The position numbers and the translations under genes were made by a program. DNA of 7,839 nt from CAZVJA01 sp964626885 (GTDB lineage Bacteria > Planctomycetota > Planctomycetia > Planctomycetales > Planctomycetaceae). The stretch lies in contig CAZVJA010000237.1 of NCBI GenBank assembly GCA_964626885.1, positions 1 to 7,839 of the forward strand, given 5' to 3'. Numbering within the stretch: position 1 is the stretch's first letter; each line of letters begins with the position of its first letter. Positions 1 through 5,541 of this stretch are shown in pieces. Below the pieces are notes generated by a model. It was not told the DNA's origin and ran no database searches. It saw only the letters and a program-made list of their open reading frames with translations.

Positions 1-7
1 CGCTCCA
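1..7 (+). tRNA. possible 3' end of a tRNA gene (tRNA-Gly-like), cut by the window edge
   Basis: The window opens with CGCTCCA, which matches the last bases of many bacterial glycine tRNAs: acceptor end CGC, discriminator T, then encoded CCA. Ten bases further on a strong Rho-independent terminator begins, as expected after a tRNA gene. Only seven bases are visible, so the identification is an inference. The rest of the tRNA, if real, lies upstream of the window. Confidence 0.3.
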
Positions 8-16
8 CTCTTCCAG

Positions 17-53
17 AACCCCCGGGTCGCGAAATGCGGCACCGGGGGTTTTT
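17..53 (+). terminator. Rho-independent terminator of the gene upstream of the window
   Basis: The arms AACCCCCGG (17-25) and CCGGGGGTT (42-50) are perfectly complementary over 9 bp. Inside the loop a further CGC (28-30) can pair with GCG (36-38). The right arm runs straight into five T residues (49-53). It ends a transcript entering from the left, perhaps the tRNA suggested at position 1, and separates it from the sulfotransferase gene. Confidence 0.85.
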
Positions 54-194
54 CGTGCGACAGACAATTCAGATTCGCGCATCGCTCCCACAAATCATTG
101 CAGCAGATCCAGCGCAGTTGGTATTGATGGTGAAGCCATTTCCACTCCCCTTCCTAGTAACAGCAGTTCTGAGTAGCGCCCGGAGCTAACAATC

Positions 195-1307
195 ATGCCA
201 TTGCGAGAGGCTTTTCTTCGCTGCTGCGGTCCCGGAATGCTGGGAGGTATCACGCTGGGGGATTGGATCCGGTTGCTGCGAGAGAATCACTTTGCGGTCG
301 CGCCTATAAGCATCCTTCGAGCGATGTCCATCACTTGTCAAAGCACGCAAAACAGCCTGTTCCGTTGGGTGGAGCAACGGCGATATGCAACCCTGGTCGA
401 ACACATTGACATCTTGCCGCCAGTGTTCGTTCTCGGCCATTGGCGGAGTGGGACGACGCACCTGCATAATCTACTGACGATCGATCAACGCTTCGCATTT
501 CCCAACAACTACCAGGCGCTCTTTCCTCATGCGTTTCTGGCGATGGAGTCCCTGCATTCGAGATTCATTGAGTGGTTCCTTCCAAAAAGGCGACCGATGG
601 ACAACATCGAATGGACGATGCAGTCGCCGCAAGAGGACGAGTTTGCACTATGCATTACGACATTCAGATCACCCTGCATGGGGTGGTTCTTTCCGGAACG
701 GCGAGAACACTACGACCGCTATCTCACGTTCCGCAACGTCAGCGATCGTGAGATCGAGGAATGGAAATCAGGTCTGCTGGAATTTCTCAAGCGGTTGACT
801 TGGAAGCTGCAACGCCCGCTGGTGCTCAAATCGCCTCCTCACACGTGTCGGATCCAGCATCTCCTCGAGATATTCCCGGAAGCCCGGTTTGTCCACATTC
901 ACCGAAATCCGTATGCGGTGTTTCAGTCCACGCGGAAAATGTTGACAGTCAACTTCCAACTGTGTTGTCTGCAGCGTCCACGCCTGAATGATCTTGATGA
1001 ATGGATACTGCGACAGTACCGGGAAATGTACGACGTCTTCTTTGACGAACGCCGTTTGATCCCTGAAGGGCACTATCACGAGGTCTGTTTTGAAGATTTG
1101 GAACGAGATCCGGTTGGACAGGTGGAGCGCGTGTACGAAGCACTCGGTCTGCCCCCCTTCACAGAAACAAAGTCGGCGGTTGAACGCTATGCCCGTTCGA
1201 TCGAGGGATACCAGAAAAACGAATTTCCCGATCTGCCTGCGGAGTTGAAACGGCGTGTTGGTCTCGAATGGCAGGCGTGTTTCACGCAGTGGGGGTATGC
1301 CGTTTAA
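195..1307 (+). CDS. PAPS-dependent sulfotransferase family protein (Sulfotransferase_3-like)
   Basis: A 370-residue cytoplasmic protein with no signal peptide, expected to transfer a sulfuryl group from PAPS to an acceptor hydroxyl or amine. The 5'-phosphosulfate-binding loop is GHWRSGTT at residues 81-88, following a hydrophobic beta strand (PPVFVL). The 3'-phosphate-binding element is the segment RFVHIHRNPYAVFQS at 231-245, with the usual Arg (237) and Ser (245) eight residues apart. The PQEDEFAL segment (145-152) and LVLKSPPH (209-216) are also typical of the Sulfotransferase_3 type. Length is normal for the family. The ATG at 195 is preceded by GGAG (182-185) at 9-base spacing. The acceptor substrate cannot be read from the sequence; carbohydrate, lipid or small-molecule targets are all possible. 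It stands alone, with a terminator before it and one about 190 bases after it, so it is probably transcribed singly. Confidence 0.9.
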   Translation: MPLREAFLRCCGPGMLGGITLGDWIRLLRENHFAVAPISILRAMSITCQSTQNSLFRWVEQRRYATLVEHIDILPPVFVLGHWRSGTTHLHNLLTIDQRFAFPNNYQALFPHAFLAMESLHSRFIEWFLPKRRPMDNIEWTMQSPQEDEFALCITTFRSPCMGWFFPERREHYDRYLTFRNVSDREIEEWKSGLLEFLKRLTWKLQRPLVLKSPPHTCRIQHLLEIFPEARFVHIHRNPYAVFQSTRKMLTVNFQLCCLQRPRLNDLDEWILRQYREMYDVFFDERRLIPEGHYHEVCFEDLERDPVGQVERVYEALGLPPFTETKSAVERYARSIEGYQKNEFPDLPAELKRRVGLEWQACFTQWGYAV

Positions 1308-1389
1308 CCTCTGGCACGACAGCAATTTGCTGAACATCCGCATTCGCTGAAGTCGCCATTCAGTGGGATTCCGACGGAATATGGATAGG

Positions 1390-1417
1390 TGTGGGTAATC
1401 AACTGTGGATAATGACC
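1390..1417 (-). repeat. tandem 14-bp repeat containing DnaA-box-like 9-mers
   Basis: Two head-to-tail 14-mers, TGTGGGTAATCAAC (1390-1403) and TGTGGATAATGACC (1404-1417), match at 11 of 14 positions. The second contains TGTGGATAA, the exact reverse complement of the classic DnaA box TTATCCACA. The first differs from it by one base. The boxes therefore read on the minus strand. No dnaA or dnaN gene or AT-rich unwinding element is visible nearby, so a replication origin is not supported. A titration or regulatory site, or chance, remains possible. Confidence 0.35.
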
Positions 1418-1467
1418 TGAGTTTGCGCGAGGGTTCGACGTGAGTGCGGATCGCTCCACTTGAATCA

Positions 1468-1491
1468 ACGGTAGCGAAACTCGGCTACCGT
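1468..1491 (+). other. RNA hairpin upstream of the terminator
   Basis: ACGGTAGC (1468-1475) and GCTACCGT (1484-1491) form a perfect 8-bp stem around an 8-base loop. It lies 9 bases before the terminator hairpin at 1501, so the two would sit in tandem at the 3' end of the same transcript. No T-run follows this hairpin itself. It could be part of the sulfotransferase 3' UTR or of a small RNA. Confidence 0.5.
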
Positions 1492-1500
1492 CGGGTTATA

Positions 1501-1540
1501 CGAAAGGCCGACGTCTCCGGACGCCGGCCTTTCGCGTTTT
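1501..1540 (+). terminator. Rho-independent terminator
   Basis: CGAAAGGCCG (1501-1510) pairs with CGGCCTTTCG (1525-1534) over 10 bp. Past an A/C mismatch the stem continues as CGTC (1512-1515) with GACG (1520-1523), closed by a four-base TCCG loop. Four T residues follow (1537-1540). It probably ends the sulfotransferase transcript, whose stop codon is about 190 bases upstream, or a small RNA within the spacer. Confidence 0.8.
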
Positions 1541-1636
1541 ATGGCCAGTTCTGCCAACCATTTCCGACAACCCGCCAGTCTCAATTTCTCCGTCTCAGTC
1601 CCCGACGAGTAGATTGTTTTTTCGCCCGCCAGGAAA

Positions 1637-1666
1637 GCGGCAAATGATGCAACAGCATCACGCCGC
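1637..1666. other. compound hairpin flanked by T-run and A-run
   Basis: An inner stem TGATGC (1645-1650) / GCATCA (1655-1660) with a four-base AACA loop sits in an outer stem GCGGC (1637-1641) / GCCGC (1662-1666). They are separated by a small internal loop (AAA against C). Six A residues follow (1667-1672) and six T residues lie upstream (1617-1622). The T-runs are on the wrong side for a terminator on either strand, so a protein-binding or RNA structural role, or coincidence, is more likely. Confidence 0.4.
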
Positions 1667-1994
1667 AAAAAATGCCAGCGAGTTGAACAGCATTCACGTC
1701 ATCATGGGGAAAGGAAAATCATTCGCAGGCAGCGATACCATGTGCGTTCGTCCGCGGCGGCGAGTAGTGTTGATCGATAATCTCTTTCGACTGGACTATA
1801 CAACGTGCGAAAGCCGGGTTTGTACAAATATGTTTCCGCTGAGATGAGGACGACGTATTCCCAGATTGAATAATTAACCTGCCTTGATTTTCCTCCCCGG
1901 TTCGTGGTGGTTGTACAGGAACAGCATCACTACACTGGAAGGAGCCAATCACATTCCTTGTTGATCAAAGCGATCAGCAAAGCCCGATCATCCT

Positions 1995-2000
1995 GGAAGG
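1995..2000 (+). promoter_or_regulatory. ribosome binding site that fixes the propeller gene start
   Basis: GGAAGG lies 8 bases before the ATG at 2009. The open frame extends 35 codons further upstream, but starting there would bury the signal peptide inside the protein. This site together with the signal sequence argues for 2009 as the true start. Confidence 0.7.
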
Positions 2001-2008
2001 TTCTTAGC

Positions 2009-3316
2009 ATGCAACGTCTGGTTTCCATAATCGTATTCCTCGCGATGGCGTGGTTCCTTGTCGCTGATGCGGCGATGGGAGCGGAGAAGGAGACGGGATC
2101 GTCCCTTCTGGCCCGAGTCGCGGCTTCACCGTCCGATTGGCCCTGGTGGCGCGGGCCATCCTTGAACGGCGTGGCCGACCCAAATCAGTCCCCTCCCCTG
2201 AAATGGAGTGAAGACGAGAATGTCGTGTGGAAGATTCCGGTTCCCGGTCGCGGACATGGTTCGCCGACGGTATGTGGAAATGCGATTTACCTGGCAACGG
2301 CCGAGACCGGATCTGGCATCCAGTCGGTGATTTGTTACGACCGCCAGACAGGGAACCAGCTCTGGAAGAAGGCCGTCCATCAAGGGGGCCTCTCCCTGGA
2401 AGGACTGAAGGCTCACGAGAAAGCATCGCTGGCCTCGTCAACGGCGGCCTGCGATGGAGAACGTCTCTTTATCAACTTCTACAACAACGGTGCGGTCTAT
2501 ACGACGGCATTGGCTTTGAATGGGGAGCAGCTTTGGCAAAAGAAAATCAGTGATTACATCATGCATCAGGGATTCGGTTCTTCCCCGATGTTGTACGAAT
2601 CGCTGGTGATTGTCTCCGCCGATAACAAATCGGGCGGGGCACTGGTCGCCCTCGATCGTGCCACGGGAGAAGAAGTCTGGAGGAACGATCGTCCCAAGTT
2701 CCCGAATTACACATCACCCATTCTGTTGACTGTTGCGGGGCGCGAGCAGTTATTCCTCATCGGCTGCAATCTGATCTCCAGCTTTGAACCGTCCTCGGGA
2801 AAGAAACTTTGGGAGGTTGCAGGAGCCACCACCGAGTGCGTGACATCCACTGTCACCGACGGGTCTTTGATCTTTTCTTCCGGGGGATTTCCAAAGAGCC
2901 ACGTCGCGGCGATCAGTGCGGACGGCTCTGGTAAAGTCGTCTGGGAGAAAAACGCGCGGGTCTATGTGCCGTCGATGCTGATCAAGGATGGCTATCTGTA
3001 CGCGGTGCTCGATGCCGGTGTCGCCACCTGCTGGAAGTGTGCCACCGGAGAAACAGCGTGGTCGCATCGGCTCGGCGGAAACTTCACCGGTTCTCCGGTG
3101 CTTGTCGGAGAGAATATCTTCGCCACCAACGAAGCGGGGCAGACTTATGTCTTCAAAGCTGACCCGCTGAAATTCCAGCTTGTTGCGCAAAACGAGATAC
3201 CCGCCGAAGTACTCGCTTCGCCGACAATTTGCGGAAGCCGCATCTACCTGCGTCTCGCGAAAGAACAGGGTGGCAAGCGGCAGGAGTTCCTGTATTGTCT
3301 GGGGAACTCGAAGTAG
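2009..3316 (+). CDS. secreted PQQ-like beta-propeller repeat protein (BamB-like fold)
   Basis: A 435-residue exported protein. Residues 1-25 form a Sec signal peptide: Arg3, a hydrophobic core LVSIIVFLAMAWFLVA, and probable cleavage near AAMGA-E. The mature start carries WPWWRGPSLNGVAD (44-57), an opening very common in planctomycete propeller proteins. PQQ/YWTD-like blade motifs (D..TG..LW type) recur near 110-119, 168-176, 215-224, 260-268, 303-312 and 343-351, giving a probable seven- or eight-bladed propeller. It has no dehydrogenase domain or haem CxxCH motif, so it is a binding or scaffold propeller and not a quinoprotein enzyme. A CWKC motif (341-344) sits in a late blade. In other phyla BamB serves outer-membrane protein assembly, but that role is not shown here. 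There is about 700 bases of non-coding DNA before it and 226 before the next gene. Function is unknown beyond the fold. Confidence 0.88.
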   Translation: MQRLVSIIVFLAMAWFLVADAAMGAEKETGSSLLARVAASPSDWPWWRGPSLNGVADPNQSPPLKWSEDENVVWKIPVPGRGHGSPTVCGNAIYLATAETGSGIQSVICYDRQTGNQLWKKAVHQGGLSLEGLKAHEKASLASSTAACDGERLFINFYNNGAVYTTALALNGEQLWQKKISDYIMHQGFGSSPMLYESLVIVSADNKSGGALVALDRATGEEVWRNDRPKFPNYTSPILLTVAGREQLFLIGCNLISSFEPSSGKKLWEVAGATTECVTSTVTDGSLIFSSGGFPKSHVAAISADGSGKVVWEKNARVYVPSMLIKDGYLYAVLDAGVATCWKCATGETAWSHRLGGNFTGSPVLVGENIFATNEAGQTYVFKADPLKFQLVAQNEIPAEVLASPTICGSRIYLRLAKEQGGKRQEFLYCLGNSK

Positions 3317-3529
3317 CGGTTTGGTCTCGACTTACTCGGATTGAAACCTGAAGCGATTAAAGATGCATTCGTGGAACATCCGAGCCGGATGATGTATGAT
3401 CGGCTGAGATCACCAATCACTCGCAGGGCGCCGTTCCGTCTACGATTACCCGCGCGGTTTTCGAGTGCAGCATCGCGAGGAACGGGTTCACTCTGGCCAT
3501 CCGAAAATGGGCGGGGTCAGGTTCTTGTC

Positions 3530-3535
3530 GAAAGG
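3530..3535 (+). promoter_or_regulatory. ribosome binding site that fixes the start at 3543
   Basis: GAAAGG lies 7 bases before the ATG at 3543. The frame is open back to an ATG at 3465, but the 26 extra residues are charged and would precede the signal peptide, so 3543 is preferred. Confidence 0.65.
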
Positions 3536-3542
3536 CCGTGAA

Positions 3543-5393
3543 ATGAAACCGAACAGTTGTCGAATCTACTTGGCATCGGTTCTTCTTGCCTCTGTTGTAT
3601 TTTCCGGCGGCACGGCGTTCGGGGGCACGTCGCTCTCTCCCACTACGGGCCTGGCCATCTGGGACACGGGGCGCACATCGACAGGTGCGCTCGGGCAGGC
3701 GGATTTTGCGAAAGTCGACAGTTGGACCAAAGTTGCGAAAGAGGAGAAGTCGGCAACATTCCGCGGTGATGCGGTCTTCACAAACGGTCGCATCGCTGCC
3801 GTGATGCGGAAAAGTGGAGCGACGGTGGATGTTTATGCCGTTTGGCCGACCGCCGTGGAACCCCGGGCGAAGCTGCAACTGGTCGACAAGGAAGGAAACC
3901 CGGCCAAAAAGCTCGATGCAGTGACGATCCTAGACAACGACCGAGGCGCCGTGCGGCTGGAAGCGAAGTACCAGTCGTCAAAAGGGAGTGAATTGACGGC
4001 AAAGTTTCGGATCAAGCGCGGTGAGGTGATGCTGGAAGCCGAGCCGGGAACCGGGGCGCATCGGCTGCGCGTCGACTGTCCGAGCCGGTTCGTCGTGCTC
4101 CCCGATTTTTTCGCGGATGACATTCTCATCGATCCCCGCCAGATCACTCCCGAGGTTGTGCAGCTTCCCAGCGAGAATTTCCTCTTGCATATGACCGGCA
4201 AGGGCAACTCGCTGGCCATGTGCGTGTTCGAGAACCGTGATCAGGAAGTGCAGGTGAAGCTGACTGGTAAGGGGCAGGAGCGTGTCATCACGGAATCGGA
4301 AGTGACATTCGGCGAGGGGAAGAAAATCTGGTTGGCATTGATGGATTCTCCCGGAATCTGGCACGAAGACGAAGTGCGGCGCGGCGATGCCAGCCGGATC
4401 CAGAAGCTCGACTGGAAAATGCCTTTTGTTGCGCAATGGCGGGTCGACTTCACCCGTTCGAACAAGTTAACGGACAGTTGGGAGATGCTGCTTCCGGACA
4501 CGAAATCGGATGGGTTCATCAAACCGAGTTGGATGGGCCAACCGCCGGAACATATCGGCCCCACGCGCAGGCGCTGGACCACGGTGCTCGACCATTTTCC
4601 CTACCCCTGCTGGGTCGATAAGGCGGGTCGCGGCAACTTGCAGGGAATTCGGCACAAGGCGCTCACCTTTGCCGGTCCCACCGTGCTGTACCCCATCAAT
4701 CGTGTGGAAGAAACACCCGCCGAAGCGTACACGGTCGTGGATATCTTGCGAAACTGCCTCGGAGTCGGCCCATGTGAGTACATCCTTGCGGTGGAGAGCC
4801 AAAAGGAAGACGAAAAGGGTCGGGCCACCTGCTCCGCGAGAAGCGCCCTCGAAAAAATCTATCGCAGCAACCAGCAGCAGCAGCGGCAACAGGAAATCGA
4901 AAGCGCGTTGAATGACGCGCTGGCGTTCGTGACTCATATTCGCAGCCGGATCACGCATTACGTCGAGTTCGGACGCGAAATCCGTTCGTATCTGGGGGAG
5001 CAACGAGTCGCCCATCCGGAGTTGAAGGAGTTCATCGACGAGATCGACGAAATCGCCGCCGAGCTCGAAATGAAATTGGCGGCGCGCAAGGACGATATCA
5101 AAACGCCGGAGCATGTCGCGGAGATGAACGAGGAATTCCGCAAGACGATGCTCAACGCGCAGGGGCGAGGGACGCTCGGCAAGCTGAAGAAATATACGGA
5201 TGAATTGACCGACATTGGGGGGAACCAGGACGAACTGGTGGGGGAATGCCGCTGGATCGTCCGGTCGATGCGGCAGCGGGCGGGGCTCCTGATGGCGACT
5301 GATCCCAAATGTGCCGAATTGGCAATGGAAATCCGCGAGCGGACGCAGAAGGTGTTGCTCAACCCCGCCAGTTATGAATCGGCCCGGCATTAG
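3543..5393 (+). CDS. secreted protein of unknown function, beta-rich N-terminal part and helical C-terminal part
   Basis: A 616-residue protein I cannot assign to a named family. Residues 1-28 are a signal peptide: Lys2 and Arg7, core IYLASVLLASVVF, and likely cleavage near TAFG-G. There is no lipobox, so it should be periplasmic or secreted. Residues about 60-300 are rich in alternating beta-strand patterns, consistent with one or two beta-sandwich domains. They include a distinctive FVVLPDFFADDILIDP segment (183-198). Residues 325-380 are rich in Trp, Pro and aromatics (for example DHFPYPCWVD at 350-359) and may form a conserved core. From about 431 to the end it is strongly helical and charged, with a Gln-rich stretch (444-450) and heptad-like patterns at 450-515, suggesting coiled coils. 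It probably binds or scaffolds something, but no catalytic motif is recognisable. Similar unnamed proteins are, from general recall, widespread in planctomycetes. The ATG is preceded by a good Shine-Dalgarno site. Confidence 0.88.
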   Translation: MKPNSCRIYLASVLLASVVFSGGTAFGGTSLSPTTGLAIWDTGRTSTGALGQADFAKVDSWTKVAKEEKSATFRGDAVFTNGRIAAVMRKSGATVDVYAVWPTAVEPRAKLQLVDKEGNPAKKLDAVTILDNDRGAVRLEAKYQSSKGSELTAKFRIKRGEVMLEAEPGTGAHRLRVDCPSRFVVLPDFFADDILIDPRQITPEVVQLPSENFLLHMTGKGNSLAMCVFENRDQEVQVKLTGKGQERVITESEVTFGEGKKIWLALMDSPGIWHEDEVRRGDASRIQKLDWKMPFVAQWRVDFTRSNKLTDSWEMLLPDTKSDGFIKPSWMGQPPEHIGPTRRRWTTVLDHFPYPCWVDKAGRGNLQGIRHKALTFAGPTVLYPINRVEETPAEAYTVVDILRNCLGVGPCEYILAVESQKEDEKGRATCSARSALEKIYRSNQQQQRQQEIESALNDALAFVTHIRSRITHYVEFGREIRSYLGEQRVAHPELKEFIDEIDEIAAELEMKLAARKDDIKTPEHVAEMNEEFRKTMLNAQGRGTLGKLKKYTDELTDIGGNQDELVGECRWIVRSMRQRAGLLMATDPKCAELAMEIRERTQKVLLNPASYESARH

Positions 5394-5416
5394 CGTTTGG
5401 TCCATTCCAAAGGTTC

Positions 5417-5499
5417 GGGTTGGGTGGTCGGGGCTGGACCGAGCGAAGCGAAGGAGGCCCCGGGGTTTTGGGCTGCGCCTCCAACCCTGGCCACCAGCC
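5417..5499. repeat. GC-rich inverted-repeat patch, possible dispersed repeat
   Basis: The gap between the two flanking genes contains several complementary blocks. GGAGGC (5453-5458) pairs with GCCTCC (5477-5482), directly followed by AACCC (5483-5487), which can pair with GGGTT (5417-5421). GGTGG (5423-5427) is complementary to CCACC (5491-5495), and GGCTGG (5432-5437) to CCAGCC (5494-5499). A CCCCGGGG palindrome lies at 5458-5465 and a GAGCGAAGCGAAG run at 5441-5453. Not all pairings can form together. GGGTGGTCGGGGC (5422-5434) matches 11 of 13 bases of 7415-7427 in the tail element, hinting at a shared repeat family. It could also act as a transcript-end structure for the upstream gene. 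Confidence 0.4.
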
Positions 5500-5527
5500 G
5501 CGGCGTTCGATTCTGACAGACAGTAAT

Positions 5528-5536
5528 AAAGGTGAT
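5528..5536 (+). promoter_or_regulatory. strong ribosome binding site that selects a TTG start
   Basis: AAAGGTGAT is an extended match to the 16S rRNA anti-Shine-Dalgarno region (AGGTGAT core). It overlaps a possible TTG at 5536, is well placed for the TTG at 5542, and is too far from the ATG at 5554. This makes 5542 the most likely start of the lipoprotein gene. Confidence 0.6.
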
Positions 5537-5541
5537 TGACC

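Larger units (their letters stand above)
1308..2008. other. 701-base non-coding spacer with structured elements
   Basis: No convincing gene is present on either strand: the open frames are short, have no good ribosome-binding site and resemble no family. The stretch holds a small hairpin ATTCC-GAC-GGAAT (1368-1380), tandem DnaA-box-like 9-mers (1390-1417), a hairpin (1468-1491), a terminator (1501-1540), a compound hairpin (1637-1666) and a 10-bp palindrome (1819-1828). The last part is the leader of the propeller gene. It includes a second Shine-Dalgarno-like GGAAGGAG (1937-1944) with no well-spaced start codon after it. I could not identify a convincing promoter: TTGATC (1770-1775) and TATACA (1797-1802) are 21 bases apart, which is too far. 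Confidence 0.6.

Noticed and set aside
1390..1417. Chromosomal replication origin
   Set aside because: Only two boxes are present, one imperfect, with no AT-rich unwinding region and no dnaA, dnaN or similar gene nearby.
1429..1458. GAGGGTTCGA followed by CGCTCCA, looking like the T arm and 3' end of a tRNA
   Set aside because: The T stem has no complementary 3' side, the spacing from loop to CCA is two bases too long, and no matching 5' acceptor strand is present.
1770..1802. Sigma-70-like promoter TTGATC / TATACA
   Set aside because: The spacer is 21 bases, too long for a normal promoter, and the -35 match is poor.
1614..1847. 77-codon open frame on the plus strand in the long spacer
   Set aside because: It has no good ribosome-binding site and no recognisable protein features, and it overlaps the compound hairpin.
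2009..3316. PQQ-dependent dehydrogenase
   Set aside because: The protein is too short and lacks the catalytic and cofactor-binding motifs of quinoprotein dehydrogenases; only the propeller repeats are present.
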